Assembly (NCBI GenBank): GCA_004794785.1
Contig: SJOL01010838.1
Location: forward strand, 729,856 to 793,855
DNA length: 64,000 bases
Direction: 5' to 3'
Source of the DNA: Opisthorchis felineus
Taxonomy: Eukaryota > Platyhelminthes > Trematoda > Opisthorchiida > Opisthorchiidae
Shown here piece after piece: positions 33,440 through 43,543 of the stretch. A program made the translations under genes and the position numbers. The first letter of the stretch is position 1. Each line of letters starts with the position of its first letter. Under the pieces are notes generated by a model. The model was given only the letters and a program-made list of their open reading frames with translations, had not been told where the DNA came from and did not search any database.

Positions 33440-33575
33440 AGTAGTGTAGAACATAAGGTTGACGAAACTTGGGTACTGCGCCTACCTGATGAGCCCGAAG
33501 TGGAAGGGCGAAACCGGTTGTGGGCTGTCGAAAAATTTACAGCAACCTTATGAGCAGTGTATTGCGTCTAAATGA
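33440..33575 (+). mobile_element. Hammerhead repeat, ribozyme-bearing fragment
   Basis: Middle-block end (TAGAACATAAGGTTGACG), hammerhead and the 3' flank ending TATGAGCAGTGTATTGCG. The terminal block is missing here. Confidence 0.75.
33463..33540 (+). ncRNA. Type I hammerhead ribozyme, intact core
   Basis: CTGATGA at 33486-33492, stem II GCCC (33493-33496) with GGGC (33506-33509) and a nine-base loop, GAAA at 33510-33513, then CCGGTT with the predicted cut after 33519. Stem I inner arms GCCTAC (33480-33485) and GTGGGC (33520-33525) pair. The base before the cut is T where the best copies have C. T is allowed by the NUH rule but usually slower. The larger stem II loop is the main difference from the copy at 18.5 kb. 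Confidence 0.8.
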
Positions 33576-33799
33576 GTAAAATGTACTTTCACAATCCATA
33601 TTTATTGATTTTCAAATAATTTTTTTTTGTGTGTGTGAACCTTACGATACAGTCATCGCCTATCCTGAGCCTTCCGGTGAACTCGATGTTTTGACAAGCC
33701 AAAAAAACTTACCCGGAGATGTAAAGTTTGTGAACATGGAATTCAGTCTTCTATAGAGGAAAATTCAGTCTTTTTCTGCTGATCAAAGACATTGTGCAT

Positions 33800-34200
33800 C
33801 TGCAATCGCGGGGGGATTAAACAGAAAGTTTACTAAATCTCTGGTTGATGGTAGTTTTGAATTGAATGTGCTGCACCTCTCGCTCCAGATGGAAAGATAC
33901 AAACGATGTCGGATGTGGTTCTACTGACACAATTGATGGAAAACATACTGCTGCAGTTGATGAACTTCATGAACGAGAGATTCGGCTGGGCTCTGGGTGA
34001 GTCTCCCGGAAAAACCAAGTTGGTATGCAGATGAGCGTGTTAGTCGAATCTCGTTCAATTTAGGTTCAATAAGAACATAAAGTTAACGGATACTCGGGAC
34101 CTGCATCTACCTGATGAGCCCGAAGACGGGTGAAACCGATCGTGAGCTTTCGAAGGATTTTCAGCAACCTTATGAGTAGTGTATTGCGTCCATGCTTCTG
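33800..34200 (+). mobile_element. Hammerhead repeat copy
   Basis: Terminal block, middle block, hammerhead (34090-34163) and the 3' flank CAGCAACCTTATGAGTAGTG, all in plus orientation. It probably forms an array with the fragment 0.6 kb to its left (two unit lengths apart), with decay between. Confidence 0.7.
34090..34163 (+). ncRNA. Hammerhead ribozyme, intact core, changed stem II
   Basis: CTGATGA at 34111-34117. Stem II pairs 34118-34122 (GCCCG) with 34127-34131 (CGGGT) round an AAGA loop, so it is one pair longer than in other copies. GAAA at 34132-34135, then CCGATC. Stem I is weaker (ATCTAC against GTGAGC has two mismatches), so activity is less likely than for the 18.5- and 33.5-kb copies. 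Confidence 0.72.
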
Positions 34201-34329
34201 ATTTCGTTCTTTTCCGGACCCGTGGGGTAAGCGTAGATCGCAAAACTCTATAAAACTTACTTCGTAGTTGAACACCAAATTGAAAGCATGTGACAGCTTT
34301 TCTACTATGGCAAGCGATACTCGAAAAGC

Positions 34330-35330
34330 TGACCGAGATCATCTAAGCCTTCGATATGTGCTTTGCACCTGCAAAAGAGCAAAGTCACGCTCCGAGACTT
34401 GCGGGCTTTGAGCATGCCCCTAAGAATTCGAGGAGTGACAGTGCAAATTGTAGAATACTATATGAATCTCGGAAGTCGCACTATCTCTGACGGCATTGTG
34501 ACAGACGAATTGAACGCAAGAATCTCAGAGGCGAGAATCGCGTTTGACAATCTATGCTTCTTGTGGCATGAAGCACGCATCTCACTGGGTTTCAGGGGAC
34601 GAGTTTCTTAGACGACAGTGCTAACTGAATGGTTGTACGGCTGCCAGAATAAGACGTTTCTGACGAAGGATCTGAGACATCTTCGATTCTTTGTCCACAG
34701 ATTTCTCAGAACTATAGCTAAAATCGGATGAAACCACAGAACTTGCACTGCAGTGTTCTGCATACGGGTCTTTGTTGAAGCAGACTCACTCAAAAAATGC
34801 ATCATGCAGTGTGAGATGAGGTGATTCAGCCATGTGTTACACATGCCAAGTTACTGTTTGCTGAGACGAGGTCTGTTTGCCGTCCCTTATGTGGAGTGGT
34901 GGAAACGTAGAGTTGGACAGAATTTGACATGGCAGAAGGGAATGAAGGATGCTATGAAAAGTTTGGGCGCTGTTCGCTTACCGAGATAGACTCCACGTAA
35001 GATAAAAAGATAATCGTTCAGCTGTAACACACTTTCGGTGCCTAGCTGCCATGCCACCCAAAGGAAGCACGAGGGCTGGAATACTGCCAGGTTGCCCAAA
35101 CCTAGACAGGGGAAGTCGAGAGGCAGAGGTCGGGTTCGAACCACGGACCTTCCGGTTAGTAAATTCGTGCCCTAACCACTGATCCATCTCGCCGTAGACT
35201 CCACGCGTCCCTCATTGTGCTGGCTGGATACACTGAGCGATCCGTGGCTAACCGGTGTCAGTCAAATTCGTGTTGTCAGATTCTATGCAGATTGTCTGAC
35301 TGAGTCCTGGATACGTAGGCACCTTTGATT
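34330..35330 (+). pseudogene. Diverged RTE-type LINE fragment, split by a SINE
   Basis: The plus strand carries decayed C-terminal LINE coding sequence. A stop-free 82-codon piece (34363-34611) includes VEYYMNLGSRTISDGIVTDE, then LNARISEARIAFDNLCFLW, which match the LGS and the A-R-A-A-F-x-N-L-x-x-L-W blocks after the polymerase core. Further right in other frames come KDLRHLRFFVHRFLRTIAK, LLRRGLFAVPYVEWWKR, and QNLTWQKGMKDAMKSLGAVR. It is a different lineage from the LINE at 1575-5640: the residues between these blocks differ. A SINE sits inside at 34998-35194, and the LINE resumes beyond it (TPRVPHCA). The frame is broken several times. Confidence 0.75.
34998..35194 (-). mobile_element. tRNA-derived SINE with perfect 11-bp target duplication
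   Basis: Minus strand: GATGGATCAGTGGTTAGGGC (box A), GGTTCGAACCC (box B), body with the CTCTGCCTCTCGACTTCCCC block, then GGCATGGCAGCTAGGCACCG and TACAGCTGAACGATT, ending in an A/T-rich tail. TAGACTCCACG occurs on both sides (34987-34997 and 35195-35205), which sets the element at 197 bases and proves insertion into the LINE. This is the reference copy for the family in this window. Confidence 0.92.
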
Positions 35331-36267
35331 TTCGTTTTATTTTCTTGCCGCATTTCACCCTCGCAGCTCCATTTCTCTCTTCATTCCATTGTAATGTCTT
35401 ATCAAATCAACTGACCCAGTGTACGGCAGTGAAGCACCAGTGTTCACCTCCGGTGTTATCGTCAACGATGATGATGATGTGACAGCAAACGCTCATCTGC
35501 GCAATAAAAGTGGACGAAATGCAATTTCGTGTTTACTTAGGAGATGCCATCCTAATGATGATTGCTGATGAGCTCCAAGGAGAAGGAAACTTGAGTTTTC
35601 ATCGTCCCTACAGGTTGCTTCGTGTGGGGGACATTTTGACCATGTCAGCTTTCTGTGCTTCGGATCGGAGTTCCTCAGTGTTTCTTCATCGACCGCCCCG
35701 TTTATTTCAACTTTAACCTCTTTATTAGTAAACAAGTCACGTGCAGCAGTCAGAAGTATAGAAAGAACAGAATGATTCAAAACACTGAGGTAAACCCGTT
35801 TGTCCTCTCCAACGCCATTTCGTTCCCTAGGTCTCGTTGGAAGTTTCACTAATTTTGCGCTTTATCTATGACCAGTGTTTCTTGAAATTACACCCTTCCA
35901 GGTCTGCATTTTACCATAAGACAAGCAATAATAAAAACTGGCTGTCTTCTCCCGTGTCACCCTGGTCCCTCACAGACAAGCAGATCAGGCTGATTTACGT
36001 GTAACCCATTCTCAGGTGCATATTACGAAGGAAAACCTGTCCACATATCTAGCGAAAATCGCGTTTGTTTCTGGGCATTCATGGGGGTTATATAGGTGTG
36101 AGACAATTGTTGAACGCGAAACTAAGATACTATTTTTAAGTTGTTAGTAGTAGTTCGGGTCTCTCATAATTATCTGGTGTCCAGTGAATCCAGTAGGGCT
36201 CAAAAGTGATGAGCAATGATGAACAACAAACTCGATAGTTTTATCGGCAATCGCCACAGTTTCAGTA
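35331..36267. other. Unassigned stretch
   Basis: A 118-codon minus-strand frame (35493-35849) and overlapping plus-strand frames have no recognisable motif. Confidence 0.3.
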
Positions 36268-36306
36268 TACATACATATGTATACATATGTATGTATGCAT
36301 ATGTAT
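36268..36306. repeat. Palindromic ATAC/ATGT microsatellite
   Basis: Alternating ATACATACATATGTATAC-type units that are self-complementary, capable of forming a cruciform. Confidence 0.85.
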
Positions 36307-37464
36307 CTAAAAACAAGGGAAAACAATTGACACGGAAGAAAACAATGAAGTTACCACTGACATCCAAACTTCCATGCTGCCATGTTAAGTTGCCAAAAAT
36401 ACAATAAATTGTTTGCTGACTTGAGGAAATTTCTCCGTGGCTGCATGTTACAATGAGAAAACAACTTTGTCGACACTCAAGTCCTTTTTGTCGGAGTGGA
36501 AAGTGACGCAGTGTACATCCACTGTTTCGGCGTGTTTATTCAGAGCGACAATCAGCTTTCACTGTTCGGATTTGTTTGCGGGCTTTTAGCGCTAACCAGT
36601 AATTGGGGACTACCTGAATGCCATCTAACGTTCATCTGGATCAATATGGATTAACTGCACTCCATTCTATCACCCTCTAAGTTTGTCCTTCAACAGAGAA
36701 TGTACAATATCACTCTATATCAAAATGACCTTGAGAAATGTCTTTTTTATCCTAAGTAGTAATCCTAGCTCTAAGGAAAAAACAGAATCGATATCACAGC
36801 CGCTAATCTTGTTGATCAGGTGCTCCATGGAATTGAGTACCAAAGGACCAGAACCACTGGAAAGGGTGAACAAGTTTTTCACCTTGTACCCACACAGATT
36901 TAACCATGAAAAGCTAAGTTCTGTGCCAATGAATGAGGTCTGTCACATGTGTTTATTGAGCATCGGAGTATAACGGGTTGTTGAAGAAAAACCCCATTTC
37001 TATGTGGTTGGCTTTCTTCTAGGTGAAATTTCTTCCATTGCTGAGAAGCCACGTGAGATTTTCTTAGTTTTACTGATAGAATTTTGCCATGAATCTTTCA
37101 TCCAAAAGAGTAGTGGACATTGCGGCTCTGTTGCCAGTTGTAATACTGGAAAATATCTATCTATGCCTTCCAATGCGATCCGCGTCCTGTTGAAAGCGAC
37201 GTTCTAAAAACTACGTGCCGACCTGCTTGTTAACTATGAAACCCAACACGCAGCCCTTGTCTCCAAGGTGCACAATCGGTCGTGGCTGCTTCCGTAAATC
37301 CGCTTTATTCCGGGGCGTCGACGTCAGCTTCAGGCTTCCAAATCTTCTCCAGGTAACCGGAAGGAATCGACCCCCGAAGAGTCTTCAGTGGTGCGTTCCG
37401 TCATCAAAAAACTCCTTCAAGCTCTGTGGTGTCTTATTCACCCGCAGAGTCCAACGCATTTCCT
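36307..37464. other. Unassigned stretch
   Basis: The 96-codon plus-strand frame at 36683-36973 has no recognisable domain. No repeats seen. Confidence 0.3.
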
Positions 37465-38040
37465 AGTCATCAATGAAGCCAATGTACGCTGAAAAGCCAG
37501 GAGGTACTGTACAGCCGTTTCATCCTTATTAGGAATCATCGACAGTGTGCTTCTCAGAAAGTCTCGAAACCCCTATCTTTCGTCTAATGGTTGTACACTT
37601 AAGAGTTTGGCCTCGATCGGCTAAATAGCAGTGTGATTAGCTCTCACCTAGACAGGATACAGCGCCGCCCATTTTTCACTCACGGAAACCACATCACACG
37701 GTAACGCACTGACTAGCCCCTCGAGTGACAACTTCTCAATGGAAGTTCCATTCATCGTGTGAATTTACATTCGTTCTCTGAGCAACTTATAGATTGTTGG
37801 TAGTGTGAGGAGATTCGGCGATTTTCAATAGAGATTTCGTCCTGTCGGTGAAGCCAATACCTGCCGAAAAGCCGAGAAGCACTGTTCAGCTGTTTCATCC
37901 TTATTGGGAACCGTCAGCAGTGCACGTCTAACGAAACTCAGCTGTACAGTGCTTCCTGGCTTTTCGGAATAGATTGTCCTTACTGACAGGAGGAAATCTC
38001 CCTAGAAAATTTAAAAACCTCTTCACACTACTATGTATCT
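37465..38040. mobile_element. Family B element, composite with foldback end
   Basis: The block containing GAAGCCAAT and GAAAAGCC occurs at about 37485 and again at 37850, with the internal segment between. The right part (37796-38036) is a foldback: about 95 bases from GGTAGTGTGAGGAGATTCGG rightward are mirrored by 37942-38036, ending AACCTCTTCACACTACTA, with a spacer of about 40 bases. It is the clearest evidence that family B has long inverted termini. Confidence 0.68.
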
Positions 38041-40319
38041 CCTAGTTTTGCGCCAAAAATTGCCTCCGTAGTCAGGCGATTTGCTATACGTGGCATGCAA
38101 TCCGCGCATGAACGGTTGTCAAGCCTGGGTCAGTTACGTTGGGTGTTTCGCTCAGCTCATGAGACAGAAATGGATACACTCGAATTTAGTTGGTCAGAAG
38201 AACAGCTGCGTGATTCGGCCTCAGAAGAATCCAGTAAACATTTTGTTGCGATTGTTTAATCATCCTAAACAAACGTAGATCATTTAAAGGAATGCACCAG
38301 CGGTGAAAGTGGCAAACTGATTCCAAGACTCCTAATTCATGTGAAACCCAAAGACAGACTAATCTGTTCGTTTTAAGTGAATATGACACGATTATCAGGG
38401 GCTTTAACCTACACTTTCACACTAGAATGCCGAAGTCACTTTTTCTCTAAAGTTCAAAGTTCGGACGATTTTATTTGTTCAAGACTGAGTATCAGCCCTC
38501 CAAAACTTTCCAGGTAATTCACGAACACTGGGCCGGCTTCACGAGATGTTTCTCTTCAAAATAACAGAAAGTCAGAATCCTTGCAAGTAGTATGTTAACT
38601 TGTTTCTACAAGCCTTGCTCTGGAGCATCAAACAAATCCTGGATTCTTCGATGCCGTTGCACTTTCCACCCTTGTTCGCTCGATTTGAGCCCTCAGCAAG
38701 GCTTCATTATACTATGTAGTCCAGGACATGGATTGACTGGTCTCCCAACCAACAGTATGCGAACAGAATATAGAACATAAAATCGGAAAACGTAGCCAGT
38801 AGTCCGGAAACTTCCGGCTGGATGAACCAGCAAGGATCCAATCGCGGTTATGTTTTATCACCTTAATTGTGATGGAATCGACATAATGAGCTATTCGGCC
38901 AAACTGGCCATAGTGATCCAGGATGGAATATTCACTGATTAACACCAATGATGCAGGACCCCTAACAATCAACGCCTCAGAAACAGGCAATTTACTTGGT
39001 GAAAAATTCTGTCCCTGCAAACTGTAGTTGCAAAAAAGCTTGAAATGTGCGCTAAAATCTCAGCTGAAGTTGGGCGGTTTTAAAGAACCAGATGAAGAGG
39101 CTTATTGAACCATCTCCGCCGAGTTTGCAGGCTCTTTTCCGAAGCTTCCTTTGTTACTCTCTACGAAGTCTTGAGAAGGAAGTTTGTCATCAATGCAAGG
39201 GGCTTTATTCGCTGCACCCAGTGCATAATAACAGAGTCAGCTGTAGCCCCATCGTGGTCCAACGAAGACTGGTAGTACAACCAATAATGTTCTGATGAGT
39301 TGCCTGTCGGTGAATGCGGGCTGGTGACCTCCGTAATGCAGCCAAGTCCGGCTCTGAGTTACGGTCTTCCACTCAAAGAAGGACCGATTCGTAATTTACA
39401 AAAGGTTTTTTCACCAAATGCCTCTCATGGCAACCATCTCCTGGAGACAGTTACTCTTAGGAAGATGGTCTACTTTGAGAAAAGAGGTAAATTTCGTAAT
39501 CACACTTTGTTCTACTGATAACCGTCCCGTGGGATTAACCAGGTGTGGCATGTTTGCGTAACTTGATAGAATTCAGCAACTGTATGCTGCATGGAATTAC
39601 TTCTGTAGAGTGGATACAGAGTCATCTCGCCATTCGTATAGTTGGATGAGATGTTGGGTCAAGGCGTCAAGTTTATCTCTTCCATGGTACGGAGATAGCT
39701 TACTATGACTTACTGGCACACGTGGCTTGATTTCAGACTTCGAAAGTGAAACATAGCATATCTATCTCATCAGACTCAAACATTTGTCAACCATCTCACA
39801 GTCACAAATTTTGATAAGAACATATCAACACATTTTTCACGCAATCAGGGCCAAAACGATTTTGTCACATCTTGTTGGAGAAGCAGGGTCACGGATAGAG
39901 AGTGATGAGAACAAGGTAAGAACAAGAGTTGTTGAGCAGCTGAATTGCAGTTGCTTGAGTCGTCCATCAGTGTCGTATGGAAGCCAATGGCAAAACTCCA
40001 CCGCGTTCCCATTACAGAGCCTATGCAGAACTGTCCACACCGGACGGATATCATTACCATCGATGCTGGCCGCGTCTCAAAATGCATCTCTGCAGCCTGA
40101 TTCGACTGCCTGAGGAATGAGAACTTATTTTGCAACGTGTAGCCAATTTTTTTTGGCGAACCACACTTATCTGTACACCAGTATGGCTTTGAAGGGAGAC
40201 GCAGCTGTGTCCCACTTGGACCTCTTATTTACGGTATTGTCCAGACAATTGTCCTGGATAGAGGCCGTCTCCTGCTTTAGCTCGATATTTGAGAAATCAT
40301 AGTACAGTTTCTTGAAGGA
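38041..40319. other. Unassigned stretch
   Basis: About 2.3 kb. Frames of about 100 codons at 38712-39020 (minus) and 39784-40113 (plus) match no family I know. Confidence 0.3.
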
Positions 40320-40720
40320 GCACTAATCGTAAGATTGCGGAAAACTGTTCTACAGTCCATGACTGGTTTCCCGCTTCTACTTTGGGCTCAAGTAGAACAT
40401 AAGGTTGACGGAAACTCGGGGACTGCGCCTACCTGATGAGCCCTAAGAAGGGCAAAACTGGTCGTGGGCTGTCCAGAAGTTTTCAGAAACCTTGTACGTA
40501 GTTTCCTGTATGAAAATATACTGCGATATCTCGAATATCGTATGAAGTGAAACATGAGGCGGCCTTTGTGCAGCATATTCATTTGAAGAACATCATAAAC
40601 GAGAGAGTCTCCCGTGACATTTTCAAAATACACCCATTTACACAGCAATTTTGTTTTAACGAAAGCCTCGGTTGAATCCAGCTTATGATATTCTTCTACT
40701 AAATGCGCTGCAATGCCCTG
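40320..40720. mobile_element. Hammerhead repeat, head-to-head junction copy
   Basis: A minus-strand half (about 40335-40388) stops inside its own ribozyme region and joins directly, at GGGCTCA followed by AGTAGAACATAAGG near 40388-40391, to a plus-strand copy with a full middle-block end, ribozyme and terminal block. The right end folds back into an inverted terminal block (to about 40700). Confidence 0.68.
40410..40484 (+). ncRNA. Hammerhead ribozyme motif, G12 lost
   Basis: CTGATGA at 40433-40439, stem II GCCC/GGGC (40440-40443 and 40450-40453), stem I GCCTAC/GTGGGC intact, but the invariant GAAA reads AAAA (40454-40457). This is a CG to CA change, as expected from methyl-CpG decay. Probably inactive for that single reason. 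Confidence 0.7.
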
Positions 40721-41607
40721 TGCTTCACAGGGAAGTAAAATTGAGTTCCAGCAGGCGAATGAAGAGGTGAATTCATCCAGAATTTTATGCTTCTCAATGG
40801 GGATAAATTTACCCAAAAACTCGTTTGAACGGACGAAAAAGAACACTCGTTATGTCCTTGTAAACGACACATTCTATTTTTTGTTGTTGTTGTGAAGATA
40901 AGCAGATCGAAGCAAGACAACAGTTAACTTTGTAAAGACATCGTAACGATGTATACTACTGATGGAACGTGCGAGTAGTTTCTGACGTCGTCCCTGCATC
41001 TCACAGATATTTGAGTTCGAAATTATTGAACCTTTTTAAGGTGGTTTCCCATAGTTGTTTTGCATTCAGACCGTGTCCAAGAAAGTTCAGGAGGAAACTC
41101 GAGGACGCTGACTCTTTCAAAATTCTGTGCAAAGGAGGTTTTCACTGTTCTATCTGATAGCTTGTAACCGCTTAGTTCGTGTTTGTTAAGAAGCACTTCC
41201 GCACTTGGGAACGCACTTTCTTACACCGTAGACAGGCAATAATATGAGCATTTTTCACATATAGTCCTCGAGTTTGGGTGGGCTGACTGTTATGGTTTTT
41301 GAGTTGACGTTTTAGTTACGAGCTATTTCTTGGGGTATAGGCTGAGTGGTTTTCATGTTTCACTGTTGGACACAAAGTTGAATATCCAATTTCTCGAACA
41401 TGTCTTCAAAGTAAAACCAACAGGTGACGAATACTCATTTGGCTAGAAATCATTCGTTTTTGTCAGATCAGTGCACTCGAAAGTCATTACGCAACTCAAG
41501 AAAAGATCTTCCTCTGAAGTTTCTGCCATATTTGGTGGGAAGTCTTTGCAACCAAGAAAGAAATTGTGGAAATATTTTTATGTTATCCAGCAGTCTGAGC
41601 AACTTAC
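40721..41607. other. Unassigned stretch, likely intron of the second dynein gene
   Basis: Lies downstream of the splice donor at 41607 (minus). The second exon was not found by eye. Confidence 0.3.
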
Positions 41608-41807
41608 CTGCAAAAACTTGTTCCAGCAAAACAATGCCAGGACGAGCCATGTTTTTTGTCAAATTCCTTCTTGACAAATTCAATGACCTCACTCAGTTCG
41701 TCATATCGATCGCAAGCTTCCGCGGCGGTGTTGATGGCCTCATCTTGAAGCTCTATCTCCATTTCCGCCTTGATGACTTGCGCTTTCTTCGAATTCCGGC
41801 CCTCCAT
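41608..41807 (-). CDS. LC8-type dynein light chain, first coding exon (paralogue)
   Basis: 66 codons plus two bases starting MEGRNSKKAQVIKAEMEI. Helix 1 is ELQDEAINTAAEACDRYDEL, helix 2 VIEFVKKEFDKKHGSSWHCF, then AGTSFC. K-K-E-F-D-K-K-x-x-x-x-W-H-C matches canonical LC8 more closely than the paralogue at 23.4 kb, and the N-terminus is the usual short LC8 length. The exon ends AG followed by GTAAGT, a strong donor, at exactly the same codon position and phase (2) as in the other gene, so the two share ancestry. LC8 proteins are dimeric hubs of dynein motors. In flukes and tapeworms, expanded LC8-like families are found in the tegument. The C-terminal exon was not located, so it is unknown whether the gene is intact. 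The plus-strand frames over it are shadows. Confidence 0.85.
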
Positions 41808-41866
41808 TGAATCGTCGAACTAGGAGACGTTCCAGTCGGTTTGTAGTGTCAACCTTGCGTGATTTG

Positions 41867-41875
41867 AAATATATA
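41867..41875 (-). promoter_or_regulatory. Possible TATA box of the dynein paralogue
   Basis: TATATATTT on the minus strand ends 60 bases upstream of the ATG at 41807, a spacing that would give a leader of about 30 bases. One short AT-rich match is weak evidence. Confidence 0.3.
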
Positions 41876-42003
41876 CAGGCGACCCTTTCAAAAATTCCAC
41901 CGTGTACTTTGTCAAGAAAAGTTACCGATGAAATGCCAATATAGGATCAAGGCATCACGTGTCAGCTCTTTGCTGTAGGTCTAGTTATGTGTGTCTGTGG
42001 GTT

Positions 42004-42008
<5 letters not shown>

Positions 42009-42034
<26 letters not shown>
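42009..42034 (+). repeat. (GT)n microsatellite
   Basis: About 13 uninterrupted GT units. Confidence 0.95.
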
Positions 42035-42035
<1 letters not shown>

Positions 42036-42309
42036 AACCATGCGCACCGGTACTTAACACTCCAGAAAAATCAATTTGGTTTTGCAATTGAAGCAGCTTC
42101 GAAAGTTCAAAATTCTCATGACTGGTTTATGTTTCATTCACAAGACAAGCTGGTGATGTGCTCACGGGTGTGGAGGTCTGTGTGAGACGCATACAACGCA
42201 TGACATAAGTCAAACTGAAAGCAAAGACTAGCTCAAATTATCGGTTGATACGCAGGTGAGCACGGATTATCTTACCAATCAGCCATAAGAACTACGATCG
42301 TCCTTTTCG

Positions 42310-42500
42310 TATGATTACCAAACTGGTGAAACCCGAGCGTTACCCTCGTGCTGTGGCGCAGTTATGCCATGTCAAGGAGTGGAAGCGTTGGACTCGAGTT
42401 TTGCCGTTAGTAGAGCTCATCAGGAGTGCATATCTTCTCCATGCCGGGATTCGAACGCCGGTCGATGAGTGGAGCTTGTTACCGCCTGTCCATGGTCAAG
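42310..42500 (-). mobile_element. Possible second SINE-like repeat with box B
   Basis: Minus strand: a box-B-like GCGTTCGAATCCCGGC near 42450-42465, and further along CTGATGA (42417-42423), followed after an imperfect stem by AAAACTCGAGTC. The palindrome CTCGAG followed by TC is what a hammerhead stem III and cleavage site could look like if AAAA was once GAAA. Stem I does not pair. Only one copy in the window, so this is tentative. Confidence 0.35.
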
Positions 42501-42579
42501 TTTGAACAGACAAACGTGTTCGTGCTGTAGCGATGTGACTGATTTCACTTAAGGAAACAGATTTCTTTTCGCCGACTTA

Positions 42580-42690
42580 TGTTTCAATTGGCACGATATT
42601 CAATATAATGCAGTCTATTTTCGTGAAGGAAACTGCTCGTAAGGTTGCTGTCGAACAGTTTTCAGCAACTTTATGAGTAGTTTTACTTCA
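42580..42690 (+). mobile_element. Hammerhead-family fragment
   Basis: The inverted pair CTCGTAAGGTTGCTG and CAGCAACTTTATGAGTAG (about 42629-42680) is the ribozyme 3' flank in two orientations around a deleted core, as in the insertion at 26.4 kb. Confidence 0.6.
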
Positions 42691-43185
42691 GGTCCATAAA
42701 GGCAATTCGATGCCCTGAGAATGGTTTTTTCGATCAAAAGTGTGCGGGTGCGCTGAAAAGATTGAAATTTGTTGAACACATACTAAAGTGCCCCGTTCAT
42801 GCTAAGGCTTTCTAGGATACCTTACGGTAACCTAAAGAAATATCTGTCAACCGTTGAAACCATGGTGTTAGCTGATTACCAACGTTCCCAGAAGCGGGAT
42901 CAATAAAGAACCGAGTTTTGGGCTGTTATTTGCAACACCGAATATGGCAGTTAGCGTGCTATTCTAAAGCAACCGCAGGGAGAGGCCTAAACGTGGAAGA
43001 GACATCCTTTTGACATCTATGAGCGTCTCATGTGATTGAATCACGTTTGTTTTTGCTGTACGCATTCGCCATCGATTCAGTCATTGCTGGTCCAAACACG
43101 ATAATCGCCACAATGAAATCATTTGATCGAGCAACAAATTGTGTTGCCCAAGATGAAACGCATCCTGCAACTTTATAACTTCCTG
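42691..43185. other. Unassigned stretch
   Basis: Nothing recognisable. Confidence 0.3.
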
Positions 43186-43365
43186 AAATAGCCCAGTGGT
43201 TGAGGCACGAACTTACTGACCGGAGAGTCCGGCATCAACCCCGACTTCTGCATCTCGACTGCCCCTTTCCAGGCTCAGGCAACCTTGCAGTGTGTCAGCC
43301 CTCGTGCTCCCTTCGGGTGGCATAGCAGCTAGACACCGAAAGGGCATCACAGCTGAACGATCCCC
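43186..43365 (+). mobile_element. tRNA-derived SINE, degraded
   Basis: Plus strand: ATAGCCCAGTGGTTGAGGCA at the head, a decayed box B (CATCAACCCC), the body with CTCGTGCTCCCTTCGGGTGG, GCTAGACACCGAAAGGG and CACAGCTGAACGA. The long minus-strand frame over it is an artefact. Confidence 0.75.
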
Positions 43366-43543
43366 GACCGTCCCGAATTGTATAGACGTTCCTCCGTCGG
43401 TCGCTAACGACAAATGCGCCTTTTTACATACTGCCCAGCTTCCGCCACCCCGGTCCACTAATTCCAGGATTCTGATAATCCTTCCATTTGACCTTCGCTC
43501 CTGTGATCATGCCTTACAACTTCCTGTTTTTTGTCTAGTCCTT

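Noticed and set aside
41424..41810. 128-codon plus-strand ORF
   Set aside because: It is the antisense shadow of the LC8-like exon, which has clear family motifs and a splice donor.
8200..43000. CRISPR-like array from regularly spaced similar blocks
   Set aside because: Repeats are hundreds of bases long, dispersed in both orientations and belong to eukaryotic mobile elements.
43213..43458. 81-codon minus-strand ORF
   Set aside because: It lies almost wholly in a SINE on the opposite strand.
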